This document shows positions 54,096 to 62,941 of a DNA stretch of 64,000 nucleotides, piece by piece. The notes under the pieces were generated by a model. That model was not told the DNA's origin and searched no databases. It worked only from the letters and a program-made list of their open reading frames with translations. Origin of the DNA: Ideonella sp. (lineage in GTDB: Bacteria > Pseudomonadota > Gammaproteobacteria > Burkholderiales > Burkholderiaceae_C). Positions within the stretch are counted from its first letter, which is position 1, and each line of letters starts with the position of its first letter. The DNA is taken from positions 124,001 to 188,000 of the forward strand of contig NZ_JADJDO010000004.1 of the NCBI RefSeq assembly GCF_016702655.1. The letters are read 5' to 3'. The position numbers and the translations under genes were made by a program.

Positions 54096-56215
54096 CCTTG
54101 AAGATCGGAATCGATGTCGGCGGAACCTTCACCGACTTCGTCGTCGCGCGCGACGGCGAGCCGCCGCAGATCCACAAGACACTGTCCACGCCCGCAGACC
54201 CGTCGATCGCGGTCGTCGAGGGGCTGGCGCAGATCGCCGCCGCGATGGACCCGCCGCGCACGCTCGAGGCGCTGGCGCGCGAGATCGACACCATCGTGCA
54301 TGGCACCACCGTCACGACCAACGCCACGCTGACCGGCACCGGCGCACGCTGCGCGCTGCTGACGACCGAGGGCGTGCGCGACGCGCTCGAAATGCGCCGC
54401 GGCGTGCGCGAGGAGCAATACAACAACCGCTACGTGAACGTGCGCCCGCTCGTGCCGCGCGCGCGCCGCATCGGCATTGCGGGCCGCATCGACCGCGACG
54501 GCAACGAACTCGCGCCGCTGGATGTCGCTGCGGTGCGCGCCGCGCTCGCCGACTGGCGCGCCGACGGCGTGCAGGCGGTCGCGGTGTGCTTCCTGAACTC
54601 GTTCGCCAACCCGGCGCACGAGCAGGCAGCGGCAGCGCTGGTGCGCGCCGAGATGCCCGAGGCCTATCTCTCGGTGTCCACCGAGGTACTGCCCTCGATC
54701 CGCTTCTACGAGCGCGTCAGCACGACCGCGCTCAACGCCTATGTCGGGCCCAAGCTCGAACACTATCTCGACCAGCTCGTCGGCCGGCTGGCGGGCATCG
54801 GCTTCTCGGGCCTGCTGCTGATCATGCAGAGCAACGGCGGCGTGATCTCGCCGCAGGCGGCGCGCGACAAGGCGGCGCTGACGCTGCTGTCGGGCCCGGC
54901 CGGCGGCCCCGGCGCGGGCCTGTTCTACGTCGGCGCGCACGGCCGCGACCGCTGCATCACGACCGACATGGGCGGCACGAGCTTCGAGGCCTCGGTCGCG
55001 GTCGGCGCGCCGATGGTCAAGAACGACGGCGAGATCGCGCGCCACAAGATCGCGCTGCCGATGCTCGACATCCACACCATCGGCGCCGGCGGCGGCTCGA
55101 TCGGCTGGCTCGACGAGGGCGGCATGTTGCGCATGGGGCCGGCGAGCGCCGGCGCCGATCCCGGCCCGGCCTGCTACGGCAAGGGCGGCAAGTTGCCGAC
55201 GACGACCGACGCCAACGTCGTGCTCGGCTACCTCGACCCGGCCTTCTTTGCCGGCGGCAGGATGGCACTCGACGTCGGCGCCGCGCGGCGCGCGATCGAG
55301 GAGCACATCGCCAGGCCGATGGGCCTCAGCGTCGAGCAGGCCGCCGCCGGCATGTACCGCGTCGCCTGCAACAACATGGCGCAGGGCGTGCGCGAGGTGA
55401 CGATCAAGCGCGGCTTCGACCCTAGAGAGTTCCCGCTCATCCCGGGCGGCGGCGCCGGTCCGATCCACGGCTGCCTGATCTGCAGCGAGCTCGAGATCCC
55501 GCTCCTCGTAGTGCCACGCGAAGCCTCGGTGCTGTGCGCGTTCGGCATGCTGATGTGCGAGTTGAGGCACGACTTCGTGCGCACCTTCGTCGCCCGGCTC
55601 GAGGGCCTGGACTGGGCGCGCATGAGCGCGCTCGTCGACGCGATGGCCCACGAGGGTGCATCGCTGCTTGCGGAGGAACGCATCGAGCCGGCGCGCCAGC
55701 GCGCCCTGCTGCGCCTCGATTGCCGCTACATCAAGCAGTACCACGAGGTCTCGGTCCCGGTGCCGATGGCCGCCATCAAGGCGCGCGACACGGGAGCCAT
55801 CGCCGCCGCCTTCCACGCCGAGCACCTGCGCCTGTACGGCTATTCGCTGCAGGCCGAGGGCACGGCGATCGAGATCATCAACTTGCGCCTGCAGGCGATC
55901 GGCGCCACCGAGCGCCCCGCCTATCGCAGCGAGGCTGCGGGCAGCGCCGACGCGAGCACCGCCATCAAGGGCCGGCGCAGCGCCTACATCCCCGAGCGCG
56001 ATGCGTTCGAGAGCGTCCCGGTCTACGACGGCCACGCAATGCGCTGCGGCCACCGCATCGCCGGGCCGGCGATCGTCGAGCAACAGACGACGGCGATCTT
56101 CGTCAGCGAGGCGTTCGACGCGACGGTCGACGCGCTCGGCTCGTTCGTGCTCTACGCCAAGGGCCGCGACGATCTGATCGGCCAGGCACAACCAGCCGAG
56201 GAGGCAATCGCATGA
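54092..56215 (+). CDS. hyuA: hydantoinase/oxoprolinase/acetone-carboxylase family subunit A
   Basis: A 707-residue ATPase subunit. IGIDVGGTFTDFVVARDGEP, then HGTTVTTNATLTGTGARCAL, ITTDMGGTSFEASVAVGAPM, and TIGAGGGSIGWLDEGGMLRM define the family; GGGAGPIHGCLICSELEIPL is also typical. It is a divergent paralogue of the protein at 43431-45491 (686 residues). ATGA overlaps on both sides couple it to the ligase and to hyuB. Either hydrolysis of a cyclic amide or ATP-dependent carboxylation is possible; neighbours (ligase, thiolase) favour the latter. Confidence 0.88.
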   Translation: MTLKIGIDVGGTFTDFVVARDGEPPQIHKTLSTPADPSIAVVEGLAQIAAAMDPPRTLEALAREIDTIVHGTTVTTNATLTGTGARCALLTTEGVRDALEMRRGVREEQYNNRYVNVRPLVPRARRIGIAGRIDRDGNELAPLDVAAVRAALADWRADGVQAVAVCFLNSFANPAHEQAAAALVRAEMPEAYLSVSTEVLPSIRFYERVSTTALNAYVGPKLEHYLDQLVGRLAGIGFSGLLLIMQSNGGVISPQAARDKAALTLLSGPAGGPGAGLFYVGAHGRDRCITTDMGGTSFEASVAVGAPMVKNDGEIARHKIALPMLDIHTIGAGGGSIGWLDEGGMLRMGPASAGADPGPACYGKGGKLPTTTDANVVLGYLDPAFFAGGRMALDVGAARRAIEEHIARPMGLSVEQAAAGMYRVACNNMAQGVREVTIKRGFDPREFPLIPGGGAGPIHGCLICSELEIPLLVVPREASVLCAFGMLMCELRHDFVRTFVARLEGLDWARMSALVDAMAHEGASLLAEERIEPARQRALLRLDCRYIKQYHEVSVPVPMAAIKARDTGAIAAAFHAEHLRLYGYSLQAEGTAIEIINLRLQAIGATERPAYRSEAAGSADASTAIKGRRSAYIPERDAFESVPVYDGHAMRCGHRIAGPAIVEQQTTAIFVSEAFDATVDALGSFVLYAKGRDDLIGQAQPAEEAIA

Positions 56216-57903
56216 CGACCAGAATCGACCCCATCCTGCTGTCGGTGTACGCGCGTACCTTCAAGGCGATCACCGACGAGATGAGCATCTCGATGGAGCA
56301 GACGACGCGCAGCCCCATCCTGTGCGAGGCCAAGGACTACGTGACGGGGCTCTACGACGCCGAAGGCCGCATGCTCGAGCAGACCGAGAACCTGCCCATC
56401 CTCGCCTTCTCGCTGGCGCCGGTGTGCAAGCACATCCGCAAGCTCTTCGACGGCGACATCCACGAGGGCGACGTCTTCTTCCATAACGACGTGTTCTCGC
56501 TCGGCAACCAGAACAACGACGTCGCGGTGTTCAAGCCGGTGTTCGTGGATGGCGAACTCGTCGGCTGGACGGCCGTCAAGGGCCACCAGGCCGACATCGG
56601 CGGCGCGGTCGCGGGCGGCTACAACCCGAACGCGGTCGAGGTCTGGCAGGAGGCGCTGCGCATCCCGGCGGTCAAGATCGTCGATCGCGGCAAGCTGCGC
56701 CAGGACGTGTGGAACCTGATCTTCGCCAACGTGCGGCTCGACATCGTGCAGCACGACATGAAGGCCGAGATGGGCGCCTGCGAGGTCGGTGCGCGCCGCC
56801 TCGTCGCGCTGCTCGCCAAGTACGGCGTCGACAGCTACCGCGCGCACAAGCAGGCGCTCTTCGACGCGACGCGGCGCATGATGCAAGCCGAGATCGCCAA
56901 GATCCCCAATGGCCGCTACAGCGGTGAAGGCTACGTCTACTACGACGGCCGCCACGAGGGCAGCAAGTTCACGATCCGGGTCGACATCGAGGTCGAGGAC
57001 AAACGCATCCGCTTCGACTACTCGCGCACCGACGCGCAGACCAACGGCTTCGTCAACGGCACCTTCACTTCGAGCGCGTCGGCGACCATCCTGACGCTGC
57101 TGCAGATGGTCAACCCCGACATCCCGCACAACGAGGGCATGGTCGAGCCGATCGAGATCGTGATCCCCGAGGGCACGATCCTGAACGCGGCGTATCCCAA
57201 GGCGACGACCTTCGGCAACCACCTCTGCCCGCCCAATGCCGACGCGATCCAGCGCGCGCTCGGGCCCGTGCTGCCGGATCGCGTGACCGCGGGCTGGAAC
57301 AACCTGCTCGCGTCGCTGACGACCGGCATCGACCCGAACACCGGCGAGAAGTACGTGGACATCGGATTCATGGGTCTCAAGGGCGGATCGGGCGCGCTCA
57401 AGGGCTGCGACGGCTACGACCACATCGGCATGATCGACGCGTCGGGCGGTGTGCTCGACCAGGACTACGAGATGTTCGAGCAGCAGACGCCGCACCGGCT
57501 GATCAAGCACGAGCTGCTGCCCGACTCGGCCGGCGCAGGCCAGTGGCGCGGCGGGCTGGGCGTCGAAACCGTGTTCGAAATCGGCAGCGACGACACCCAG
57601 CTCGTGACCTTCGGCGACGGTGACTTCGAGGGCGCCTTCGGCATTGCCGGTGGCAAAGGGGCCGGCCTCAACTTCATCCGCCTCGACTACCCCGACGGCA
57701 AGACCGTCGTGCCGCGCAACAAGGACCTGATCACCGGCGTGCCCAAAGGGACCGTCTACCACCAGGTGGCCAACGGCGGCGGCGGCTGGGGCGACCCGAA
57801 GCTGCGCGACCGCAAGCTGCTCGCCGAGGAGGTGCACAACGGCGTGATCTCGCGCGAGGCGGCGCGGCGCGACTACGGGCTGACCGAGGCGGAGCTGGGG
57901 TGA
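56212..57903 (+). CDS. hyuB: hydantoinase B/oxoprolinase family subunit
   Basis: A 563-residue HyuB. DPILLSVYARTFKAITDEMS, then VFFHNDVFSLGNQNNDVAVF, GHQADIGGAVAGGYNPNAVE and PHNEGMVEPIEIVIPEGTIL are family motifs; VANGGGGWGDPKLRDRKLLA closes the protein. About 100 residues shorter than the HyuB at 45501-47480 and lacking its N-terminal extension, so the two HyuAB pairs probably have different substrates. The start overlaps the hyuA stop (ATGA). A 490-bp gap with an inverted repeat follows. Confidence 0.88.
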   Translation: MTTRIDPILLSVYARTFKAITDEMSISMEQTTRSPILCEAKDYVTGLYDAEGRMLEQTENLPILAFSLAPVCKHIRKLFDGDIHEGDVFFHNDVFSLGNQNNDVAVFKPVFVDGELVGWTAVKGHQADIGGAVAGGYNPNAVEVWQEALRIPAVKIVDRGKLRQDVWNLIFANVRLDIVQHDMKAEMGACEVGARRLVALLAKYGVDSYRAHKQALFDATRRMMQAEIAKIPNGRYSGEGYVYYDGRHEGSKFTIRVDIEVEDKRIRFDYSRTDAQTNGFVNGTFTSSASATILTLLQMVNPDIPHNEGMVEPIEIVIPEGTILNAAYPKATTFGNHLCPPNADAIQRALGPVLPDRVTAGWNNLLASLTTGIDPNTGEKYVDIGFMGLKGGSGALKGCDGYDHIGMIDASGGVLDQDYEMFEQQTPHRLIKHELLPDSAGAGQWRGGLGVETVFEIGSDDTQLVTFGDGDFEGAFGIAGGKGAGLNFIRLDYPDGKTVVPRNKDLITGVPKGTVYHQVANGGGGWGDPKLRDRKLLAEEVHNGVISREAARRDYGLTEAELG

Positions 57904-58393
57904 TGGGTTTCATCCGTCGAGAGCGACCCTTCGGACCCTTCGATGTCGCGCAGGCGTGGTGGGCAGGGCCGCCCGCACGCCGGCGCCGCGCATCAGGCCG
58001 GCGGCGGCGCCCGCGTTCTCCGGCCCACGCTCGCGGGCGGGCACCGAGCACTGCATGCCGCAATCTCATCAACGCCGTCGGCGCAATGCAGATGCCGAGG
58101 CGACCGCGAATGGGGCCTGCGCCCGCAGGCACCACCACCAGCCTGCAGCACGCAAAGGCATGCAAGCAAGCGTGCCACCGCCGTGGCTCGGCCGGCGGTT
58201 CGGGCGTGCGGGCGCAGGCCCGATTCGCGGTGTCCTGGCTGCCTGCATGCCAGGACGGCGTTGACGGGGCAGCCCCTGCCCGCCGCGGAGCCGCCCCGCG
58301 AGCGTGGGCCGGAGAACGCATGCCCGGGCCGGCGGCCACGCTCGATCTCTGCATGGCTGCTGCCAGGACAACGCGACGCCGCAGAGGCCACGC
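57904..58393. repeat. 490-bp intergenic region built on a large imperfect inverted repeat
   Basis: Three nested complementary pairs occur: GCGTTCTCCGGCCCACGCTC (from 58013) with its complement ending at 58319; TCAACGCCGTC at 58069-58079 with 58254-58264; and a 24-bp arm at 58104-58127 with 58207-58230 (one mismatch). They enclose a loop of about 79 nt at 58128-58206. Open frames here have no homology I recognise. It may be a MITE-like or REP-cluster insertion between hyuB and the acyl-CoA dehydrogenase gene. Confidence 0.7.
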
Positions 58394-59527
58394 ATGAACT
58401 TCGACCTCACCGAAGACCAGCGCGCAATCCGCGACGCCTTCGCGCGCTTCGTCGACGAGCGCGTCGTCCCGCAGGCGGCGGCGCTCGACGAGAAGCACGC
58501 GTTCCCGCGCGAATTGTTCGGCGAGCTCGCCGGGCTCGGCTTCTTCGGCATGCGCTACCCCGAGGACGTGGGCGGCAGCGGCGCCGGACTGATGGAGTTC
58601 TCGCTCGCGCTGGCCGAGATCGCGCGCGGCTCGATGTCGCTCGCCGGCGCGGCGGCGATGCAGTCGCTGATGGGGACGAAGTTCCTGCACATGCTCGGCA
58701 ACGCCGACATCGTGGAGCGGCTGTTCAAGCCCGCGCTCAGGGGCGAGAAGATCGGCGCAATCTGCATGACCGAGCCCGACGCGGGGTCCGACCTTGGCGG
58801 CATCACGACGACGGCGAAGAAGGTCGATGGCGGCTATGTGCTGAACGGCCGCAAGACCTGGATCACGTCGGCGCCGCTGGCCGACTTCTTCACCGTGTTC
58901 GCGAAGGCGGGCGAGGAGAAGAAGATGACGATCTTCCTCGTCGAGCGCCGCTTCGAGGGCTTCGCGGTCGGGCGCGAAATCCACAAGATGGGCGTATGGG
59001 CGCTGCCGACCTCGGAGGTCGGCTTCTCGGACTGTTTCGTCCCCGACAGCCACCGCCTGTCGCGCGAGGAAGGCGACGGCGAGGCGCACCTGCGCAAGAC
59101 GCTGGCCGAGATCCGCATCATCACCGGCGCGATGGCGCTCGGCATCGCGCGCGCCGCGCTCGCCGCGGCGGTCGCCTACGCCGCCGAGCGCAAGCAGTTC
59201 GGCAAGGCGATCAACCGCTACCAGGCGATCCAGTTCAAGCTCGCCGAGATGGCGACCGAGCTCGAAGCGGCGACCCAGCTCGTGCACTACGCGGCCTGGC
59301 TGCACGGTACCGGGCGGCCACACCACAAGGAGGCCGCGATGGCCAAGCTCAATGCGTCGGAAGCCGCGGCGCGCATCTGCGACCAGGCGGCGCGCGTGCT
59401 GGCGAGCTACGGCTACGCGATGGAGTACCCGGTGCAGCGCTACCTGCGCGACGTGCGCTTCACGCTGATCGGCGGCGGGACGAGCGAAATCTTGAAGCTC
59501 ATCATCGCGAAGGAGGTGACCGCATGA
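58394..59527 (+). CDS. acyl-CoA dehydrogenase
   Basis: A 377-residue flavoprotein. MNFDLTEDQRAIRDAFARFV starts the N-terminal helical domain; GAICMTEPDAGSDLGGITTT and KVDGGYVLNGRKTWITSAPL form the FAD/acyl pocket; AERKQFGKAINRYQAIQFKL is the C-terminal helix bundle signature. At the end, the usual catalytic YEGTSE is LIGGGTSEILK, so the Glu base of short- and medium-chain enzymes is a Gly and another residue must serve. Its stop overlaps the ATG of a 26-codon frame that leads into the mutase genes. It probably acts on the CoA ester handled by the B12 mutase. Confidence 0.9.
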   Translation: MNFDLTEDQRAIRDAFARFVDERVVPQAAALDEKHAFPRELFGELAGLGFFGMRYPEDVGGSGAGLMEFSLALAEIARGSMSLAGAAAMQSLMGTKFLHMLGNADIVERLFKPALRGEKIGAICMTEPDAGSDLGGITTTAKKVDGGYVLNGRKTWITSAPLADFFTVFAKAGEEKKMTIFLVERRFEGFAVGREIHKMGVWALPTSEVGFSDCFVPDSHRLSREEGDGEAHLRKTLAEIRIITGAMALGIARAALAAAVAYAAERKQFGKAINRYQAIQFKLAEMATELEAATQLVHYAAWLHGTGRPHHKEAAMAKLNASEAAARICDQAARVLASYGYAMEYPVQRYLRDVRFTLIGGGTSEILKLIIAKEVTA

Positions 59528-59604
59528 AGCGAAGGGGAGGGCCCGGTCAGGGCGACCAGCCAGCGGTCGAGCCACCGACGGGCCAATCACACGAGGGGCC
59601 CTGA
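59524..59604 (+). other. 26-codon leader-like frame coupling the dehydrogenase to the mutase small subunit
   Basis: ATG 59524 overlaps the acyl-CoA dehydrogenase stop (ATGA) behind AGGAGGTGACC, a strong ribosome binding site. The frame (MKRRGGPGQGDQPAVEPPTG, then QSHEGP) is charged and low in complexity. Its TGA at 59602-59604 overlaps the CTG that begins the mutase small-subunit frame. It may be only a translational coupler, or the misread N-terminus of that subunit. Confidence 0.4.
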
Positions 59605-60002
59605 GCAGCGGGGAAAAGAGAGTCCGCGTCCTCGTCGCCAAACCCGGCCTCGACGGTCACGACCAGGGTGCAAAGGTCGTTGTGCGGGCGATGATGGACG
59701 CCGGCTTCGAGGTCATCTACACCGGGCTGCGCCAGACGCCCGAGCAGGTGGCGCGCATCGCGCTCGAGGAAGACGTCGACGTGATCTCGCTGTCGAGCCT
59801 GGCCGGCTCGCACCTGCCCTTCTGCCGCAAGTTGAAGCCGCTGCTCGACGAGGCGGGCCTCGGCGACAAGCTGTGGATGATCGGTGGCAACCTGCCGGCG
59901 CAGGACCATCAAGCGCTGCGCGAACTCGGTTTCAAGGGCATCTTCCCGACCGGCTCGAAGCTCGACGCGATCACGGCCTACATCCGGGAGAACGTGCGAT
60001 GA
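59601..60002 (+). CDS. B12-binding small subunit of an acyl-CoA mutase (apparent CTG start)
   Basis: About 133 residues, the usual length. RVRVLVAKPGLDGHDQGAKV has the cobalamin lower-ligand motif DxHxxG (His20), followed by VDVISLSSLAGSHLPFCRKL (SxL) and MIGGNLPAQDHQALRELGFK (GG), the three parts of the B12-binding Rossmann domain. The frame has no ATG, GTG or TTG before the core; CTG at 59601 overlaps the stop of the preceding short frame (CTGA), the same geometry as the ATGA/GTGA overlaps of this operon. An ATG at 59682 would remove the cobalt-binding His and is rejected. Its stop overlaps the large-subunit ATG. Confidence 0.75.
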   Translation: MSSGEKRVRVLVAKPGLDGHDQGAKVVVRAMMDAGFEVIYTGLRQTPEQVARIALEEDVDVISLSSLAGSHLPFCRKLKPLLDEAGLGDKLWMIGGNLPAQDHQALRELGFKGIFPTGSKLDAITAYIRENVR

Positions 60003-61597
60003 AGGAAGGTAGCGTCATCCGCAACGAATCCGGCATCGCGATCCAGCCGCTCTACACCGCGGCCGACGTCGAGGCGAGCGGTGGCGTGGCGATGCTCGGC
60101 AACCCGGGCACCTACCCGTTCACGCGCGGCATCCATCCGCTGATGTACCGCAAGCAGCCGTGGACGATGCGCCAGTACGCCGGCTTCGGCAATCCGGCTG
60201 AGACGAATCAGCGCTTCAAGTACCTGATCGCCAATGGCCAGACGGGCCTGAACGTCGCCTTCGACCTGCCGACGCAGATCGGCCTCGATTCGGACGACCC
60301 GCTCGCCGACGGCGAGGTCGGCCGCGTCGGGATGTCGATCGACACGCTGCGCGACTTCGAGATCGCCTTCGACGGCATCGACCTCGACAAGATCACCGTC
60401 TCGCTGACGATCAACGGCGCGGCGGCGATCCTGATCGCGATGTACCTGGCGATGGCCGAGAAGCGCGGCTACGACCTGAAGCGCCTGCGCGGCACGGCGC
60501 AGAACGACATCCTGAAGGAGTTCATCGGCCGCGGCACCTGGATCTTCCCGGTCGAGCCGTCGATCCGGCTCGTTGGCGACACGATCGAGTACTGCGCCGA
60601 GCACGCGCCCAAGTACAGCCCGGTCTCGGTGTGCGGCTACCACATCCGCGAGTCGGGCGCGACGCCGGCGCAGGAGATGGCCTACGCGTTCTGCATCGCC
60701 AAGGCGTATGCCGACGAGGTCATCGCGCGCGGGCTGCCGGTAGACGAGTTCGCCGGGCGCCTGTCGTACAACTTCAACATCTTCGGCAACCTTTTCGAGC
60801 AAGTCGCGAAGTTCCGCGCCGGCCGCGGCCTGTGGGCGAAGATCATGAAGGAGCAGTACCACGCCGAGCAGCCGGGCTCGATGTGGCTGCGCATGATCGC
60901 CGGCGGCGGCGGCGGGGGCCTGACCTTCGAGCAGCCCGAGGTCAACATCGTGCGCGGCGCGTACTACGCGCTGATCTCGGCGCTGTCGGGCGCACAGACG
61001 ATGGCGCTTTGCTCCTACGACGAGGCCTACACGATCCCGACCGAATACTCGGCGCGGCTGTCGCTGCGCACGATGCAGTTGCTGGTCGAGGAGATGGGCC
61101 TCGCGGAGACGGTCGACCCGCTCGGCGGCTCGTTCTACGTCGAGACGCTGACCAACCAGATGCGCGCCGAGATGGAGCGCATCATGGCCGAGACCGACGC
61201 CGAGGGCGGCATCGTCAGGCTCGTCGCCGATGGCACGATCCAGTCGCGCGTCTCGGCGCAGGCCTACAAGATGCAGCGCGACATCGACTCGGGCGCGTTC
61301 CCGAAGGTCGGCGTCAACTGCTACCGCAACGAGCACGAAGACGAGCACAAGGTCGAGTTCCACCCCTACGACGAGGACGACGCGCGGCGCCAGGTCGAGA
61401 GCCTGAACCGGGTGCGCGCCGAACGCGACGCTCCTGCGGTGGCCGAAGCGCTGGCGCAGTTGCGCGCCGACGCCCAGGCCGGGCGCAACGTCATGCCGGC
61501 GCTGATGCGCGCCGTGAAGGCCTACGCCAGCGTGGGCGAGATGACGCGCGAGCTCGTCGCCGTCTACGGCCGCTACCGTGAGCCGGTACGCTTCTGA
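59999..61597 (+). CDS. acyl-CoA mutase large subunit (methylmalonyl-CoA mutase family, non-classical pocket)
   Basis: A 532-residue TIM-barrel subunit. YPFTRGIHPLMYRKQPWTMR, then GLNVAFDLPTQIGLDSDDPL, SVCGYHIRESGATPAQEMAY (His244 equivalent) and LCSYDEAYTIPTEYSARLSL identify the family. Arg190 in EPSIR corresponds to the carboxylate-binding Arg207 of methylmalonyl-CoA mutase, but the Tyr89 position is His46 (RGIHPLMY instead of RGPYATMY). With a separate small subunit and no MeaB/ArgK gene nearby, this resembles 2-hydroxyisobutyryl- or isobutyryl-CoA-type mutases more than the classical enzyme. It requires adenosylcobalamin. Start ATG overlaps the small-subunit stop. Confidence 0.88.
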   Translation: MKEGSVIRNESGIAIQPLYTAADVEASGGVAMLGNPGTYPFTRGIHPLMYRKQPWTMRQYAGFGNPAETNQRFKYLIANGQTGLNVAFDLPTQIGLDSDDPLADGEVGRVGMSIDTLRDFEIAFDGIDLDKITVSLTINGAAAILIAMYLAMAEKRGYDLKRLRGTAQNDILKEFIGRGTWIFPVEPSIRLVGDTIEYCAEHAPKYSPVSVCGYHIRESGATPAQEMAYAFCIAKAYADEVIARGLPVDEFAGRLSYNFNIFGNLFEQVAKFRAGRGLWAKIMKEQYHAEQPGSMWLRMIAGGGGGGLTFEQPEVNIVRGAYYALISALSGAQTMALCSYDEAYTIPTEYSARLSLRTMQLLVEEMGLAETVDPLGGSFYVETLTNQMRAEMERIMAETDAEGGIVRLVADGTIQSRVSAQAYKMQRDIDSGAFPKVGVNCYRNEHEDEHKVEFHPYDEDDARRQVESLNRVRAERDAPAVAEALAQLRADAQAGRNVMPALMRAVKAYASVGEMTRELVAVYGRYREPVRF

Positions 61598-61602
61598 GGA
61601 CA

Positions 61603-62484
61603 ATGCTGATGATCTCCGCTGAACGCTACCTCGCCCCCACCAGCCTCGTCCAGGCCCTGGCCGCGCTCGCCGACGACGGCGGCGCGACCGTGCTTGCCGG
61701 CGGCACCGACCTGATGCCGCAGAGCCACGCCGGCCGCGTGCGCCCGGCGCGCACGCTGCTCAACATCCGCCGCGTGTCGGGGCTCGACGGCATCACGCAG
61801 GACGACGGCGCGCTGCGCATCGGCACGCTGACGACCGTCGCGACGCTGCTCTCGCATCCGCTGGTGCGCGCGCACGCGCCACTGCTCGCCGACGCGGCAG
61901 ACCATTTTGCGAGCGACCAGATCCGCAACGCGGCGACGATGGGCGGCAACCTGTGCAACGCGTCGCCGGCGAGCGACCTGGCCACGCCGCTGCTCGCGCT
62001 CGACGCCGAGGTCGAGCTCGCGGCGCTCGCCGACGCCGGCGCGGTGCGCACGCGCCGCGTCGCGCTGGCGGACTTCTTTGCCGGCCCCGGGCGCACGCAG
62101 CGCGCCGCCGACGAACTGCTGTGCGCGGTGCGGGTGCCGCTGGCGCCAGCGGGCCAGCGCACGCGCTTCTACAAGGGCGGCACGAGACCGGGGCTGGACA
62201 TCTCGACGATCTCGATTGCGCTCGCCGCGCAGCGCAGCAGTGCGGGTGTGCTCGCCGGCGTGCGCATCGCGCTCGGCGCCGTCGGGCCGACGCCGGTGCG
62301 CGCGCGTCGCGCCGAAGCCATGCTCGAAGGCCAGGCGCCCGACGCAAACGCGATCGAGCGCGCTGCCGCCTGCGCCGCCGAAAAGGCGACACCGATCGAC
62401 GACGTTCGCGCGAGCGCCTGGTACCGGCGCGAACTGGTGCACAACATGACACGAAGGATGCTGACCGATGTCTGCCACCCATGA
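61603..62484 (+). CDS. second molybdenum hydroxylase, FAD-binding subunit
   Basis: A 293-residue medium subunit. SLVQALAALADDGGATVLAG, then GTDLMPQSHAGRVRP (first FAD loop) and IRNAATMGGNLCNASPASDL (second loop) are FAD_binding_5 motifs; the C-terminal CO_deh_flav_C domain starts near RFYKGGTRPGLDISTISIAL. An ATG two codons downstream (61609) is an alternative. It overlaps the next gene by 17 bp and begins 5 bp after the mutase stop, so it belongs to the same operon. Confidence 0.9.
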   Translation: MLMISAERYLAPTSLVQALAALADDGGATVLAGGTDLMPQSHAGRVRPARTLLNIRRVSGLDGITQDDGALRIGTLTTVATLLSHPLVRAHAPLLADAADHFASDQIRNAATMGGNLCNASPASDLATPLLALDAEVELAALADAGAVRTRRVALADFFAGPGRTQRAADELLCAVRVPLAPAGQRTRFYKGGTRPGLDISTISIALAAQRSSAGVLAGVRIALGAVGPTPVRARRAEAMLEGQAPDANAIERAAACAAEKATPIDDVRASAWYRRELVHNMTRRMLTDVCHP

Positions 62485-62941
62485 AATCTCGTTCACGCTG
62501 AACGGCATCGCGCGGCACGCGCGCGTCGGCCTCGGCATGAGCGCGCTCACGATGCTGCGCGACGTGTGCGGCCTGACCGGCACCAAGTACGGCTGCGGCG
62601 AGGGCGAGTGCGGCGCCTGCACCATCCTCGTCGACGACAAGTCGGTCGCCGCCTGCCTGCAGTTCGCGATCGACTGCGATGGGCGCAGCCTGACGACGAT
62701 CGAGGGCCTGGCGAGCGACGCGCGAGCACAGGCGCTCGCGAAGGCCTTCGTCGCCCGCGGCGCGGTGCAGTGCGGCTTCTGCACGCCGGGAATGATGGTG
62801 CAGGCGACGCATCTGCTCGCCACCCATCCGCACCCCGACGCCGCCGCGGCACAGCGCGCCATCGAGGGCAACCTGTGCCGTTGCACGGGCTATCAGAAGA
62901 TCGTCGAGGCGATCGTCGAAGCGGGAGCACAGCAGCCATGA
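62468..62941 (+). CDS. second molybdenum hydroxylase, [2Fe-2S] subunit
   Basis: A 157-residue subunit with both cluster motifs: KYGCGEGECGACTILVDDKS plus a following Cys (VAACLQFAIDC), and VQCGFCTPGMMVQATHLLA with NLCRCTGYQKIVEAIVEAG. A standard CoxS/XdhC-type protein. The stop overlaps the large-subunit ATG. Confidence 0.94.
   Translation: MSATHEISFTLNGIARHARVGLGMSALTMLRDVCGLTGTKYGCGEGECGACTILVDDKSVAACLQFAIDCDGRSLTTIEGLASDARAQALAKAFVARGAVQCGFCTPGMMVQATHLLATHPHPDAAAAQRAIEGNLCRCTGYQKIVEAIVEAGAQQP

Noticed and set aside
57900..58397. 165-codon open frame in the gap before the acyl-CoA dehydrogenase
   Set aside because: The frame runs through an inverted-repeat structure, has a composition typical of spurious frames and no recognisable domain.
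59682..60002. ATG at 59682 as start of the mutase small subunit
   Set aside because: It would delete the DxHxxG cobalamin ligand, without which the domain is useless.
59999..61597. Classical methylmalonyl-CoA mutase
   Set aside because: The Tyr89 position is His, the enzyme is split, and no MeaB chaperone gene is adjacent.
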